64,000 nucleotides of DNA from Oceanospirillum linum (lineage in GTDB: Bacteria; Pseudomonadota; Gammaproteobacteria; Pseudomonadales; Halomonadaceae): the NCBI RefSeq assembly GCF_001995095.2, contig NZ_MTSD02000001.1, forward strand, positions 1-64,000, written 5' to 3'. This document shows positions 1 to 9,127 of this stretch, in pieces. The translations under genes and the position numbers were made by a program. How positions within the stretch are numbered: the first letter of the stretch is position 1; every line of letters begins with the position of its first letter. The notes below the pieces were generated by a model. That model saw only the letters and a list, made by a program, of their open reading frames with translations. It made no database searches and had not been told where the DNA came from.

Positions 1-91
1 AATAGCAAGCTATTCTCTGTTACCGCTCGACTTGCATGTGTTAGGCCTGCCGCCAGCGTTCAATCTGAGCCATGATCAAACTCTTCAGTTT
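1..91 (-). rRNA. rrs: 16S ribosomal RNA, 5' end only (partial)
   Basis: The reverse complement begins with the universal 16S 5' end (AAACTGAAGAGTTTGATCAT) and continues through the GCTCAG and GGCGGC landmarks into the first variable region, where it runs off the left edge. Transcription is leftward, and the mature 5' end lies near position 91 by comparison with E. coli 16S. The sequence is gammaproteobacterial in character. The rest of the rRNA operon lies outside the window. Confidence 0.97.
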
Positions 92-311
92 AATAAGGTT
101 GACTGTGTATCGAATCCGAGGATTCAATCACAATCTAAACTTTGCTCAAGACAAAACTGACAAACTTAAACGCAATGTGAACATTCCTATCAAAGCCGAA
201 GCTTAAACACGAACACTCACTGAATTGATTCGAGTATTGTTAGCTTACCTTGATAATCTTGTGACTTTTCCAAGATCATCCCGGCAAGCGCCCACACGAA
301 TTATCTGACTG

Positions 312-590
312 AATTTTTAAAGAGCTTGTTAAGAAAGAAGCGCCCGAAGCGAATCGACTTGCTTAACTGAGGCTGCGTATTATACAGAGGCAATCCTCAA
401 TGTCAACACTTTGTTTAAAACTTTTTGCTTTCATTCTAAACTCAACCAACCAGCTTAGCCAGAAAAAGAGCAAATAAAACAAGGAGTTAACCGTTGCTGG
501 GAGACTTGCTCCGTGACAACGAGGGCGAATTATACGCACAAAACGGGACAGCACAACCCCCTTTTGTAAATTAATTACAAATTAATAAAA
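312..590 (-). promoter_or_regulatory. rRNA operon leader: tandem P1/P2 promoters and boxA-like element
   Basis: Reading leftward, P1 has a -35 TTGTGC (551-556), a 16-base spacer and a -10 TATAAT (529-534), with an AT-rich UP-like tract at about 557-590. P2 has a perfect -35 TTGACA (401-406), a 16-base spacer and -10 TATAAT (379-384), with an AT-rich tract upstream at about 411-435. A boxA-like antitermination element (GCTCTTTAAAAATT) lies at 312-325. The remaining leader, 92-311, holds no gene I can recognise. Tandem promoters with boxA are the known layout of gammaproteobacterial rrn operons, so growth-rate and stringent control are expected. Confidence 0.88.
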
Positions 591-611
591 CGGGCTTAAA
601 CCCAGAAACTG

Positions 612-641
612 AAAACCCCGGTTCTGATTCCAGAACCGGGG
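612..641 (-). terminator. Rho-independent terminator of fklB
   Basis: A perfect 11-bp stem (616-626 with 631-641, CCCCGGTTCTG and its complement) encloses a 4-base loop and is followed, leftward, by four T. It lies between the fklB stop and the rRNA promoters, so it insulates fklB from the rRNA operon. Confidence 0.85.
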
Positions 642-701
642 CTTTCAGCAGCATATAAACAATGCAGCAGCACCGTCTATATAAGGCAGAGAGATATGCT
701 G

Positions 702-1313
702 TTAAAGAATAGCCAGCAACTCTACTTCAAATACCAGCACGGAGTACGGAGGGATTGCACCCGCGCCGCGCTCACCGTAAGCCAGGTTCTGAGGAATCGT
801 CAGACGCCACTTGGAACCAACAGGCATTAGCTGTAGCGCTTCAACCCAACCCGCGATCACACCATTAACCGGGAATTCAGCAGGCTGATCACGAACAACA
901 GAGCTATCAAAAACCTCGCCATTGATCAGCTCACCATGGTAGTGAACACGAACTTTATCTGTCGCAGCAGGCTTCTCGCCCTCACCAACTGTGAGTACTT
1001 CATACTGCAGACCCGATTCCGTAATGGTAACGCCTTCTTTCTTAGCGTTATCAGCCAGATAGTTCTCGCCCGCCTCTACTGTTTCTTTATGGGCTTCTTT
1101 CTGCTTTTCTGCCAAACGCTGCTGAATAACGTCAAAAGCTTCATGCAGCTCCATATCACTTAACTGACTTTCTTTACCTTCGTAGGCCTCGCGCAAACCC
1201 AGAACGACCTGATCCAGCCCTAAACCCTCAATACCACTGCTTGCCAGCTGCTCGCCCATCTGACGACCAATGCCGTAACCTACTTTTGCTTCAACTGTAT
1301 TCAGTTCGCTCAT
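702..1313 (-). CDS. fklB: FKBP-type peptidyl-prolyl cis-trans isomerase (FKBP22/FklB)
   Basis: The 203-residue protein accelerates cis-trans isomerisation of prolyl bonds and acts as a folding helper. Residues 1-90 form a helical, charged dimerisation region as in FkpA/FklB/Mip. Residues 95-203 form the FKBP domain, with VHYHGELINGEVFDSS, an FPVNGVIAGWVEAL segment and an AYGERGAGAIPPYSVLVFEVEL end typical of the family active site. The length matches E. coli FklB (about 206), and there is no signal peptide, so a cytoplasmic location is expected. It starts at ATG 1313 without a strong ribosome site and has its own terminator just downstream. Confidence 0.94.
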   Translation of the reverse strand: MSELNTVEAKVGYGIGRQMGEQLASSGIEGLGLDQVVLGLREAYEGKESQLSDMELHEAFDVIQQRLAEKQKEAHKETVEAGENYLADNAKKEGVTITESGLQYEVLTVGEGEKPAATDKVRVHYHGELINGEVFDSSVVRDQPAEFPVNGVIAGWVEALQLMPVGSKWRLTIPQNLAYGERGAGAIPPYSVLVFEVELLAIL

Positions 1314-1467
1314 TTTAAGGCTTACCCTTTGATTTTATTAAAATTCTATTCTACCACCCCTTTCAGCCAGATTCATCCGCCTCTCTGGAGCAGCTCCGGG
1401 TTACATTCTCTGTAAACAGACGATTTTTCTGTTTTTATCTTTTCACGCAGCTTAATAAACCAATGAA

Positions 1468-1498
1468 GTTTACTTTTACGTAAACGTCTCTTATATTC
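1468..1498 (+). promoter_or_regulatory. Candidate operator/promoter of the branched-chain dehydrogenase operon
   Basis: A perfect palindrome TTTACGTAAA (1475-1484) sits between a possible -35 TTTACT (1469-1474) and a -10 TATATT (1493-1498), leaving an 18-base spacer. It is also embedded in a looser inverted repeat GTTTAC...GTAAAC. MerR-family regulators bind inside long spacers, and LiuR, a MerR-type regulator of branched-chain amino acid catabolism, is known to bind similar TTTACGT-type palindromes. The regulator assignment is my inference. A second hairpin (AACGGCT 1612-1618 with AGCCGTT 1631-1637) lies in the leader; nothing else is seen between 1314 and 1711. Confidence 0.5.
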
Positions 1499-1711
1499 CG
1501 ATACACATGACATGGCATCACTGATTATAAAAAGCCTGTGTATTGGCTATATTAAAATCAGCAAGCCTGTTTCGTGTGCCTTATCGGGTACCGCACAATC
1601 GGGTCACAGGCAACGGCTATTTGCCAGATAAGCCGTTACCGACATAATCGGTGCTGCCTGTACTTCTGACACAATCAGATGACTAATGACAAAAACAATA
1701 AAGGAAAGCTT

Positions 1712-2914
1712 ATGGCTAATTTAAAACAGTCCGCCAAGCAGTCCGAGGCTCCGGTGGTTCACAATCCTGTCTTTATCGATGGCAGCGATTTAACAACCCC
1801 TACTCTCAAAATCCTTCGTCAGGATGGCTCTGTCTACGAGGGCGCTGAACTGCCAGATATCAACAAAGAGCTGGCACTGAAGATTTACGACACCTTTCAG
1901 TTTATCCGGGCTCTTGATGAGCGTATGGTCGCGGCACAGCGCCAAGGCCGCATCAGCTTCTACATGACCGAAATTGGTGAAGAGGCGGCGGATATCGGCA
2001 GCACCGCTGCTCTGGCCGATGACGACATGATCATGGCTCAATACCGTGAGCAGGGTGCACTGGCATTCCGCGGCTTCCCCCTCGACCAGTTTATGAACCA
2101 GATGTTCAGTAATGAAAAAGATCTTGGCAAAGGCCGCCAGATGCCGATCCACTATGGCTCAAAAGACCTTCATTACATGACCATCTCATCCCCTTTGGGC
2201 ACCCAGCTGCCCCAAGCCGTTGGTTACGCATACGGTTATAAGCTGGAAGAAAAAGATAACTGTGTTATCTGCTACTTTGGTGAAGGCGCAGCCTCAGAAG
2301 GTGACTTCCATGCCGCGATTAATATGGCAGGGGTATTCAAGGTACCTGCGATCTTTTTCTGCCGGAATAACGGCTATGCGATTTCCACACCGTCCAGTGA
2401 ACAGTTTGCCGGTGATGGTATTGCACCCCGTGCCGTAGCTTATGGTCTTAAAGCGATCCGCGTTGATGGCAATGATGTTCTGGCTGTTTTGAAGGCCACC
2501 CAGGAAGCCCGCAAGCTAGCGATTGAGCACAATCAGCCTGTTTTGATTGAAGCGATGACTTATCGCTTAGGCGCCCACTCTACCTCAGATGATCCATCCG
2601 GTTACCGCAGCAAAAAAGAGGAAGAAAAGTGGCGTGAGAAGGACCCGGTTCTGCGCTTCAAACACTGGCTGATTCAACAGGGCTGGTGGAGCGAAGAGCA
2701 GGATGCCGATATTGCCGATGCCAAACGCAAAGCGGTTATGGCGGCAATGAAGGAAGCGGAAAAAGTAGCCGCCCCTCATCTTGATGATCTGATTACGGAT
2801 GTCTATGACACCCCACCCAAACATCTTCAGGAACAGCTGGCTGAGCTAAAAGCTCACATCCGACAATACCCAGATGCCTACCCGAAGACTGCAGGGAGAA
2901 TCGACCATGAGTAA
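1712..2914 (+). CDS. bkdA1: Branched-chain 2-oxoacid dehydrogenase E1 component, alpha subunit
   Basis: E1 alpha binds thiamine diphosphate and decarboxylates 2-oxoisovalerate-type acids from valine, leucine and isoleucine, passing the acyl group to E2. The thiamine-diphosphate signature runs from GEGAASEGD to FFCRNN, and [12 protein letters not shown] is the phosphorylation-loop region of the family. The sequence is unusually like the mitochondrial enzyme ([32 protein letters not shown]). I chose ATG 1712 because AAGGAAA lies 4-5 bases upstream; an in-frame ATG at 1679 has no ribosome site. The stop overlaps the next start. It is the first gene of an operon with E1 beta and E2. Acetoin or pyruvate dehydrogenase E1 is a less likely alternative. 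Confidence 0.92.
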   Translation: MANLKQSAKQSEAPVVHNPVFIDGSDLTTPTLKILRQDGSVYEGAELPDINKELALKIYDTFQFIRALDERMVAAQRQGRISFYMTEIGEEAADIGSTAALADDDMIMAQYREQGALAFRGFPLDQFMNQMFSNEKDLGKGRQMPIHYGSKDLHYMTISSPLGTQLPQAVGYAYGYKLEEKDNCVICYFGEGAASEGDFHAAINMAGVFKVPAIFFCRNNGYAISTPSSEQFAGDGIAPRAVAYGLKAIRVDGNDVLAVLKATQEARKLAIEHNQPVLIEAMTYRLGAHSTSDDPSGYRSKKEEEKWREKDPVLRFKHWLIQQGWWSEEQDADIADAKRKAVMAAMKEAEKVAAPHLDDLITDVYDTPPKHLQEQLAELKAHIRQYPDAYPKTAGRIDHE

Positions 2915-3884
2915 TATGAATCTGCTCCAGGCGGTCAATAACGCACTGGATATCGCCATGGAAAAAGAGCCTAAAACCGTCTGCTTTGGCGAAGATGTGG
3001 GACACTTTGGTGGTGTTTTCCGTGCTACCAGTCACCTTCAGGAAAAATACGGTAAAAGTCGCTGCTTTAATACGCCGCTGACAGAGCAAGGCATTATTGG
3101 TTTTGCTAATGGCTTAGCCGCTGGCGGGCATAAGGCGATCGCTGAGATTCAGTTTGCCGATTATATCTTTCCCGCTTTCGATCAGATCGTGAATGAAGCC
3201 GCCAAGTTCCGTTACCGTTCCGGTAATGAGTTTAATGTTGGAGGCCTGACCATTCGCTCCCCTTATGGCGGCGGTATTCACGGAGGTCTGTATCACTCTC
3301 AGTCACCGGAAGCCTATTTTACCGGTACGCCGGGGCTGAAAGTGGTTATGCCACGCAACCCCTACCAGGCAAAAGGCCTGTTGCTGGCTTCGATCCGTGA
3401 TGACAACCCGGTTATATTCTTTGAACCCAAGCGCCTCTATCGCGCCTCTACCGGCGAAGTGCCGGAAGAAGATTATGAGCTGCCCCTGGGCAAAGCCGAC
3501 ATCATGCAGGAGGGTCGCGATATCACAGTTCTGGGCTGGGGAGCTCAGATGGAGGTACTTGAGAAAGCGGTTGCCATGGCGGCAGAGGATGGTATCTCCT
3601 GCGAACTGATCGACCTGCGTACGCTGATGCCCTGGGATGTGGAAACCGTCACCCAGTCGGTACAGAAAACCGGCCGTTTACTGATCAGCCACGAAGCCCC
3701 TCTGTCCGGTGGCTTTGCCGGTGAGATCGCAGCAACGATTCAGGATACCTGCTTCCTCTCTCTGGAATCTCCAATCGCCCGGGTTACCGGTCTGGATACC
3801 CCCTTCCCGCTGGCTCACGATAAAGAGTATATGCCGGATCATCTGAAAAACTACGAAGCGATTAAACGCAGCGTCTCATTCTGA
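2907..3884 (+). CDS. bkdA2: Branched-chain 2-oxoacid dehydrogenase E1 component, beta subunit
   Basis: This 325-residue transketolase-like subunit completes the E1 heterotetramer. It shows [16 protein letters not shown] near the N terminus, [17 protein letters not shown], the [20 protein letters not shown] segment around the active site and a C-terminal transketolase domain ([17 protein letters not shown]). ATG 2907 lies inside the end of bkdA1 with GGGAG just upstream, so the two subunits are translationally coupled. An upstream in-frame start at 2874 would lie within bkdA1 and is not needed. Confidence 0.93.
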   Translation: MSNMNLLQAVNNALDIAMEKEPKTVCFGEDVGHFGGVFRATSHLQEKYGKSRCFNTPLTEQGIIGFANGLAAGGHKAIAEIQFADYIFPAFDQIVNEAAKFRYRSGNEFNVGGLTIRSPYGGGIHGGLYHSQSPEAYFTGTPGLKVVMPRNPYQAKGLLLASIRDDNPVIFFEPKRLYRASTGEVPEEDYELPLGKADIMQEGRDITVLGWGAQMEVLEKAVAMAAEDGISCELIDLRTLMPWDVETVTQSVQKTGRLLISHEAPLSGGFAGEIAATIQDTCFLSLESPIARVTGLDTPFPLAHDKEYMPDHLKNYEAIKRSVSF

Positions 3885-3902
3885 TAACCGCAGGAGATCA
3901 AC

Positions 3903-5471
3903 ATGATTCAGGAATTTATTCTGCCGGATATTGGTGAAGGCATCGTAGAGTGTGAGCTGGTCGAATGGCTGGTAAAAGAAGGTGATATTATCTCGGAAGA
4001 TCAGCCCGTGGCGGATGTGATGACTGATAAAGCCTTGGTTCAGATTCCGGCTATGCATCACGGCAAAGTGGTGAAGCTGCACTATAAGCAAGGCGAGATC
4101 GCCAAAGTACATGCACCTCTGTTTGCGGTGGAGGTTGAAGCTGAAACAGAAGCAACAGGCACCTCAACCGAAGCCGCTAAAACCCAAGGTACGGCGACAC
4201 CGGATACAGCAACCACAGGCAAGCGCAGTAAAGACTTTATTCTGCCGGATATTGGTGAGGGTATCGTTGAGTGTGAGCTGGTGGAGTGGTTGGTTAAAGA
4301 AGGCGACTGGGTAGAGGAAGACCAGCCCGTTGCCGATGTAATGACCGATAAAGCGCTGGTGCAGATCCCCTGCATGGATCAGGGCCGCATCAGCAAGCTC
4401 TATTATAAGCAGGGTGAAATCGCCAGAGTACACGCCCCACTGTTTGAGATCGAAATTGAAGATGACGCTCAGCCAGCTGCACCGGCAGCCGTAGCCGCAA
4501 ACACCGCTGCCGAGACGATTCAGCCAGCACAGGCTACAGGTGCGTCGCCGGTTGCTCAGGGCAAAGCGCTGGCCAGCCCTGCGGTTCGCCGTATCGCGCG
4601 GGAGCATAATGTCGATATCAGTCTGGTAAAAGGTTCCGGCAAAGATGGCCGTGTGCTGAAGTCCGATATGCAGGCCTATGTCGATGCCGGTCATCAGAAC
4701 CCGACAGCAGCTGAACAGACTACAAACTCTGCGCCTCAGACAGCAAACAGCCAAAGCGCTGGCAAGGAAGATCGCGTTGAGCCGATCCGCGGGATTAAAG
4801 CTGCCATGGCGAAACAGATGGTCAACTCGGTATCCACCATTCCGCACTTTACCTATGCAGAAGATATGGATATTACCGACCTGATCGCCCTGCGTAAGAA
4901 GCTGAAACCGGGTATGGAAGCCAAGGGTGTCAAACTAACCCTGATGCCGTTCTTTATGAAAGCGATGGCCTTAGCGATACAGGAATATCCTGTGCTGAAC
5001 AGTCGGATTAATGACGACTGTACCGAGCTGACCTATTTGAGCAGCGTGAACATCGGTATGGCGGTGGATACCCCCATTGGTCTTTTGGTACCCAACGTGA
5101 AGAATGTTCAGGATCTGAGCATCAAAGAGATCGCACAGGAAGTTTCCCGTCTGACGGAAGCCGCCCGTGCCGGTCGTGTCGGCCAGGACGACCTGAAAGG
5201 TGGCACCATCAGCATCTCCAATATCGGAGCCTTGGGTGGCACAGTGGCCACACCGATCATCAATAAGCCGGAAGCGGCCATCGTGGCACTGGGGCGTACT
5301 CAGTCTCTGCCACGGTTTGATGCCTCAGGTGCAGTGACTGCAAGGGATATTATGCAGGTCAGCTGGTCCGGAGATCACCGGATTATCGACGGTGGCACCA
5401 TTGCCCGCTTCTGTAACCTCTGGAAAGCGTACCTGGAAGATCCCACCGCGATGCTGGTCGACCTTCACTGA
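3903..5471 (+). CDS. bkdB: Branched-chain 2-oxoacid dehydrogenase E2 (dihydrolipoyl acyltransferase), two lipoyl domains
   Basis: E2 is the core of the complex and transfers the acyl group from lipoyl-lysine to CoA. Domain order: lipoyl 1 (about 1-80, Lys43 in VMTDKALVQIP), linker, lipoyl 2 (about 110-187, Lys150 in the same motif), a Pro/Ala linker, peripheral-subunit-binding domain (about 222-262) and catalytic domain with DHRIIDGG (His492, Asp496). The two lipoyl modules are nearly identical at protein level and alike in DNA, which points to internal duplication. Family members from pseudomonads usually carry one lipoyl domain. AGGAG precedes ATG 3903. No E3 (lipoamide dehydrogenase) gene follows, so E3 must be supplied from elsewhere. 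Confidence 0.93.
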   Translation: MIQEFILPDIGEGIVECELVEWLVKEGDIISEDQPVADVMTDKALVQIPAMHHGKVVKLHYKQGEIAKVHAPLFAVEVEAETEATGTSTEAAKTQGTATPDTATTGKRSKDFILPDIGEGIVECELVEWLVKEGDWVEEDQPVADVMTDKALVQIPCMDQGRISKLYYKQGEIARVHAPLFEIEIEDDAQPAAPAAVAANTAAETIQPAQATGASPVAQGKALASPAVRRIAREHNVDISLVKGSGKDGRVLKSDMQAYVDAGHQNPTAAEQTTNSAPQTANSQSAGKEDRVEPIRGIKAAMAKQMVNSVSTIPHFTYAEDMDITDLIALRKKLKPGMEAKGVKLTLMPFFMKAMALAIQEYPVLNSRINDDCTELTYLSSVNIGMAVDTPIGLLVPNVKNVQDLSIKEIAQEVSRLTEAARAGRVGQDDLKGGTISISNIGALGGTVATPIINKPEAAIVALGRTQSLPRFDASGAVTARDIMQVSWSGDHRIIDGGTIARFCNLWKAYLEDPTAMLVDLH

Positions 5472-5517
5472 TCGCGTCGCCTGACTAAAGTGCAGATCAG
5501 CACATAGGACGCGGAGC

Positions 5518-5560
5518 AAACAGGCACCTGAAGTAAATTCCGGTGCCTGTTTTGCTTTTA
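5518..5560 (+). terminator. Rho-independent terminator of the bkd operon
   Basis: An 11-bp stem AAACAGGCACC (5518-5528) pairs with GGTGCCTGTTT (5542-5552) and leads into a T-rich stretch, 47 bases after the bkdB stop. Confidence 0.85.
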
Positions 5561-5644
5561 TCGTCAGGCACATAAAGAAACACTAAGCCGCTATCATAGA
5601 AGAGAAACATTAAGCCACCACTTCAACCAGTAGCAGGGTTGCTT

Positions 5645-7522
5645 ATGCCAGAGAATACCGCAGCAAAGACAAACAACAAGACTGAATACGACTCCCAGCT
5701 ACAACACTTCTATATCAATGAAGAGCAGTCGATCTACCTGATGAGCCATCAGGATGCCCAGAAAATTAAAGATTGGGTAGACCTCTGTGAAAGCCAGCTG
5801 CGCCAACATGGCTTCAGCCAGATCGAGTTTATCGGCAAGGGTGCTTATGGCTTTGTCTTCGGTGGCCTGTCACCGGCAGGTAATCACTACGTCTTTAAAT
5901 TCTCCCGAATCAATCTGCCCCAGCATATTCAGGATAGACTCGAAGAAGAAGCCTGGATGCAACAACAGCTGGATCATGACAATATTCCGGCGGTTATTGA
6001 ATACACCCGAATCAAGAAGCAATCCATACTGATTATGGAACGGGCAAAAGGGATGGATCTGGAGCAGTTCAGCCTGAAACATGGCCCCTTACCGCCACGG
6101 CTAGTGGTGAGCATTGCCGCTCAACTACGGGATATTCTCTGGGCAATGCGTACCTTTCAGGAACAAAGCCCGGATGGGCAAGGCGATATTAAACCTATCG
6201 TTCATGGCGACATCAAACCCTCTAATGTCGTCATCGACCCGGAGACCGAAACTGTAAAACTCATCGACTGGGGCTCCAGCGTCTTTGCACAACTGGATAG
6301 CCAAGGACAACCGGTGGGAGATACCGGTATCAACATGATGAGCGCCGACCATCAGCACACCAACGCCAAGCTGGGGGACGTCTACTTTATTGGTGAAGAG
6401 CAGCTGAACGGCACCCTCTCCTCTCCCCGATTTGATGAACAGGGCACCGCAGGGACACTGTACGCCATCGCCTCCGGCCAATCCTGCCGCTACGGCCATA
6501 AAGCCATACCGGCAACCGCCCTGGGGCTTCCCATCGAGTTCGCCCGCACCCTGCAAACCCTGCTGGATGATGACCCACGAAAGCGCCAGCAGGCCGGAGA
6601 TTACTTTATCCGCGAGATGCCCAGGATGCGGCATCTGGTTTTTGGCGAAGATCAGTGGCCCAGCCACAAGCCCCTGGTGCCGGTGTGGAGTCACCAGAAG
6701 ACCGTCGCCATTGACACCGTGGTCTACAACTCCCGCAAAACCTTTCTGCGGGAAGAGCAACAGGATCATTACCTGGCGGATGTGAACGATGTCGAGCTGG
6801 AGAAATACTATAAGAACTTTATGCACGGCATGGGCAAAACTGAGCGGGCCTTCCTTGCCAGTATCAGCCGCTTAGGTAAGTACCCACTTGTTGGCGGGCT
6901 GGGGATTCACTGGGATGAGAAAGGCGTGCATATCGATTCCAGCCTTAACCTCTATGAACCTGAGCTGCAACCGGCGTTTACCGCAGCGGTAAACAACATG
7001 GTACATCTCGCCCGCTCAATTCATCGGGTAGGGATCTTCAAATGCTGTATGTTTAACGCCCGTGTCACCCTGCATATGGAGCAGGACAACCCGGACAAGC
7101 CGTTTAAAGCCCCGGACAATGCGGAAATACCCTTTGAGGTCACACCCGCACCACCGGTGGAGGAACCCAGCCGCCTGCACTCCTATTTTGAAGATGGTGA
7201 AGACCCGGAAGAACTCCTGGTACTGCCCGACCCGATCCGAAAACAGGTGGAGCGCCTGAACCAGATCCGCCATACCGGCTGTATTATTTTTGAGAGCCTG
7301 CCCAGACACCTCAAACTGCACAGTTATTATGTGCTGCTGGATGAGAGCAAAGAGGAAGAGTTTCGGGATGCACTGCGGATTATTCTGGAGAATATTCCCC
7401 TGATTGACGGTCAGGGGATTTCAGGGTTTATGAAACTGCCCTATAAAAATACGCGCAGCTTTAGCCATCTGGAATGCCAGCCGGATCATTTCTACCCGAG
7501 GAATCCGAAAGAGCAGTTGTGA
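5645..7522 (+). CDS. Serine/threonine protein kinase-like protein with unassigned C-terminal half
   Basis: This 625-residue, apparently soluble protein has a eukaryotic-type kinase fold in its first half. It shows the glycine loop GKGAYGFVFGG (about 63-73), a candidate ATP lysine in VFKFS (Lys85), the catalytic loop HGDIKPSN (Asp189) and a metal-binding DWG (Asp208) in place of DFG. All key residues are present, so activity is plausible. Residues from about 330 to the end match nothing I recognise, and no membrane helix or PASTA repeat is visible, unlike PknB kinases. I chose ATG 5645 because AGCAGGG lies 6 bases upstream; a TTG at 5639 would be too close. It is monocistronic, between two terminators. 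No phosphatase or obvious substrate is adjacent. Confidence 0.8.
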   Translation: MPENTAAKTNNKTEYDSQLQHFYINEEQSIYLMSHQDAQKIKDWVDLCESQLRQHGFSQIEFIGKGAYGFVFGGLSPAGNHYVFKFSRINLPQHIQDRLEEEAWMQQQLDHDNIPAVIEYTRIKKQSILIMERAKGMDLEQFSLKHGPLPPRLVVSIAAQLRDILWAMRTFQEQSPDGQGDIKPIVHGDIKPSNVVIDPETETVKLIDWGSSVFAQLDSQGQPVGDTGINMMSADHQHTNAKLGDVYFIGEEQLNGTLSSPRFDEQGTAGTLYAIASGQSCRYGHKAIPATALGLPIEFARTLQTLLDDDPRKRQQAGDYFIREMPRMRHLVFGEDQWPSHKPLVPVWSHQKTVAIDTVVYNSRKTFLREEQQDHYLADVNDVELEKYYKNFMHGMGKTERAFLASISRLGKYPLVGGLGIHWDEKGVHIDSSLNLYEPELQPAFTAAVNNMVHLARSIHRVGIFKCCMFNARVTLHMEQDNPDKPFKAPDNAEIPFEVTPAPPVEEPSRLHSYFEDGEDPEELLVLPDPIRKQVERLNQIRHTGCIIFESLPRHLKLHSYYVLLDESKEEEFRDALRIILENIPLIDGQGISGFMKLPYKNTRSFSHLECQPDHFYPRNPKEQL

Positions 7523-7541
7523 TCAGTGTCTGATAGGAAAA

Positions 7542-7573
7542 AACCTCTCCGAGCTGGAGAGGTTGCTTTTTTG
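7542..7573 (+). terminator. Rho-independent terminator of the kinase gene
   Basis: A 9-bp stem AACCTCTCC (7542-7550) pairs with GGAGAGGTT (7556-7564) across a 5-base loop and is followed by a run of T. Confidence 0.9.
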
Positions 7574-7597
7574 GGAGCATAACCTACCCAAAACATT

Positions 7598-7646
7598 GGC
7601 TTAGTAAGCAGCCTTTTTTTAAGAAAAACGGCAGCTTTACTAAGCC
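7598..7646. terminator. Inverted repeat between convergent genes, probable bidirectional terminator
   Basis: GGCTTAGTAA (7598-7607) pairs perfectly with TTACTAAGCC (7637-7646), with a seven-T run and an A-rich stretch in the loop. It lies between the rightward kinase gene and the leftward lipoprotein gene and probably ends the latter. Confidence 0.55.
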
Positions 7647-7678
7647 CACATGTTTTAACTTTTTATATTAAAATACTC

Positions 7679-8857
7679 TCAGTTAACTTTTATTGTAGCT
7701 ATTAAATCTTTAGCCACCTGGCGAGCTAACTGAGACCTAACCTCTCTTGAGTTAGTCCATTTTTTCTCACAGCGCCCCGAGCTGATAGATGGCTTTAATA
7801 AATCCACACTATATTCAAAGCTAGGGAAATCAACTGACTTTCCAAACCTGTTTTGTCGAGCAATAGAAGTGTTATTATCCGACACGAACCTCCTGATATC
7901 CCCCAGATTGGAGACATATTCTCTACTACCCATCTCAACAGATAAATCATGAACACCTGAGCTAAATTCATTAAGCTCGTGCTCACCAATCCAAGTAATC
8001 GCCCCAGTTTTCACATAAATCAATTTCGCATTCAGCTGGGATGAAATTACAGCACAGCGAACAATTGAATTCTCATTACTTTCAAAATCACTTTTGATTC
8101 CCGGGTTCTTTCTGACAAATTCCCTGACACTACTGATATGACGAAGGTCTTTATATATACTTGTCTTTTTCTCAGTATCAAACAAATTAATTTGAAGTAT
8201 ATAATCCGCCTTAATATCCCCAGATTCTGCAGCCCTAATAACTTCTGATATATCCGTTAATTCTTTATCACCTTCTTGTCTTGTCTTACCCGCTGATGCT
8301 GACTGCAGCTTATCTTTAAATAACTTTATCTCATCTGCATATTCTATCGAATTTATTTCCTTATCATCATACTTCCTTTTTAATTCCTCCAGAACAGGCT
8401 GAATTTCAGGGGCAACTTGAGAATGAAGGCATCTGAATTCATTCAAATTACAACGTGATTCATCACGAAGGGTTCTAAGCTTAGCTTCAAATTTTGACCT
8501 ACTCAGAACATCAAAACCTTTCCTTATTAACTCTTTTTCAATTTGCTGCTCTGCTAAATTGAAAAAATCTTTTGTTTTAAAATCTTGATTAATTGCATTA
8601 CTCTCAGCCTGTTCTTCGAACAATTTCGAAGGGACATTAATTACAATAGAGCTGCCTGAATCAATATTACGGGAAAAGTTCTGTACCACGTTATCGTAAA
8701 TATCAATTTTATCGTCAAATTTTACATCCACATCAATTAGATCAACCTTATCTTCAGGTATCACTGGCATTGATAATAGAGGCGCATACTTTGGAGCACT
8801 GGTACAACCTGCAAGCAGGGCCAACAAAGAAATCATTATTATTTTATATTTTTTCAT
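7679..8857 (-). CDS. AT-rich predicted lipoprotein of unknown function
   Basis: The 392-residue product starts with a type II signal peptide (basic MKKYK, hydrophobic core, LLAGC with Cys18), so it should be lipidated and anchored in the envelope. The body is mostly soluble, with a charged, helical middle (about 150-205). A short segment near residue 110 (IEKELIRKGFDVLSRSKFE) is reminiscent of CsgG/LpoB-like envelope lipoproteins, but this is too weak to name a family. The gene is clearly richer in A+T than its neighbours (the line 8161-8220 has 17 G/C in 60 bases), which suggests acquisition from outside. It starts at ATG 8857 after GAGAGAAC. It stands alone, between the kinase terminator and transposase remnants. 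Confidence 0.75.
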   Translation of the reverse strand: MKKYKIIMISLLALLAGCTSAPKYAPLLSMPVIPEDKVDLIDVDVKFDDKIDIYDNVVQNFSRNIDSGSSIVINVPSKLFEEQAESNAINQDFKTKDFFNLAEQQIEKELIRKGFDVLSRSKFEAKLRTLRDESRCNLNEFRCLHSQVAPEIQPVLEELKRKYDDKEINSIEYADEIKLFKDKLQSASAGKTRQEGDKELTDISEVIRAAESGDIKADYILQINLFDTEKKTSIYKDLRHISSVREFVRKNPGIKSDFESNENSIVRCAVISSQLNAKLIYVKTGAITWIGEHELNEFSSGVHDLSVEMGSREYVSNLGDIRRFVSDNNTSIARQNRFGKSVDFPSFEYSVDLLKPSISSGRCEKKWTNSREVRSQLARQVAKDLIATIKVN

Positions 8858-8960
8858 GTAGTTCTCTCAGATTTATTTTAATATAAAGCCGCTAAGAGCG
8901 ACCGAGAAATCGCGCAACGAGCTTGAGACCCTGTGATCAAAACCAGATAATTTACCACAA

Positions 8961-9084
8961 TCAAAAGAGATTTTGTGGGGTATCAGAGATACTGATCTGC
9001 TCATTCTGTGTACGAGTCATAGTGTGATCCTCTGCAATGTCACCAGTATTTTTAAGTCTAGATCAAATATTTTAGGGACACCCA
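8961..9084 (-). mobile_element. 5' remnant of an IS200/REP-type transposase gene (copy 2)
   Basis: Leftward from ATG 9020 the reading frame gives MTRTQNEQISISDTP before a stop, matching the start of the neighbouring remnant (MPRARHGQISTAD). The upstream bases also match that copy: GTGATCCTC, CACCAGT, and TTTAAG-TAGATCA-like segments recur in the same order at 9608-9660. Only the untranslated leader and about 15 codons survive. A GGGACACCCA motif lies at 9075-9084. The stretch 8858-8960 holds nothing further I can name. Confidence 0.65.
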
Positions 9085-9127
9085 TAATTTAATTCAGCCA
9101 TGTTAACACGCTAAACCTGTTTTCTGC

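Noticed and set aside
363-554. Open frame of 63 codons in the rRNA leader
   Set aside because: It overlaps both rRNA promoters and has no ribosome site or recognisable product; it is a chance frame in an AT-rich leader.
7679-8857. Naming the lipoprotein as CsgG or LpoB
   Set aside because: Only one short segment recalls those families, and the curli or peptidoglycan-synthase partners are absent.
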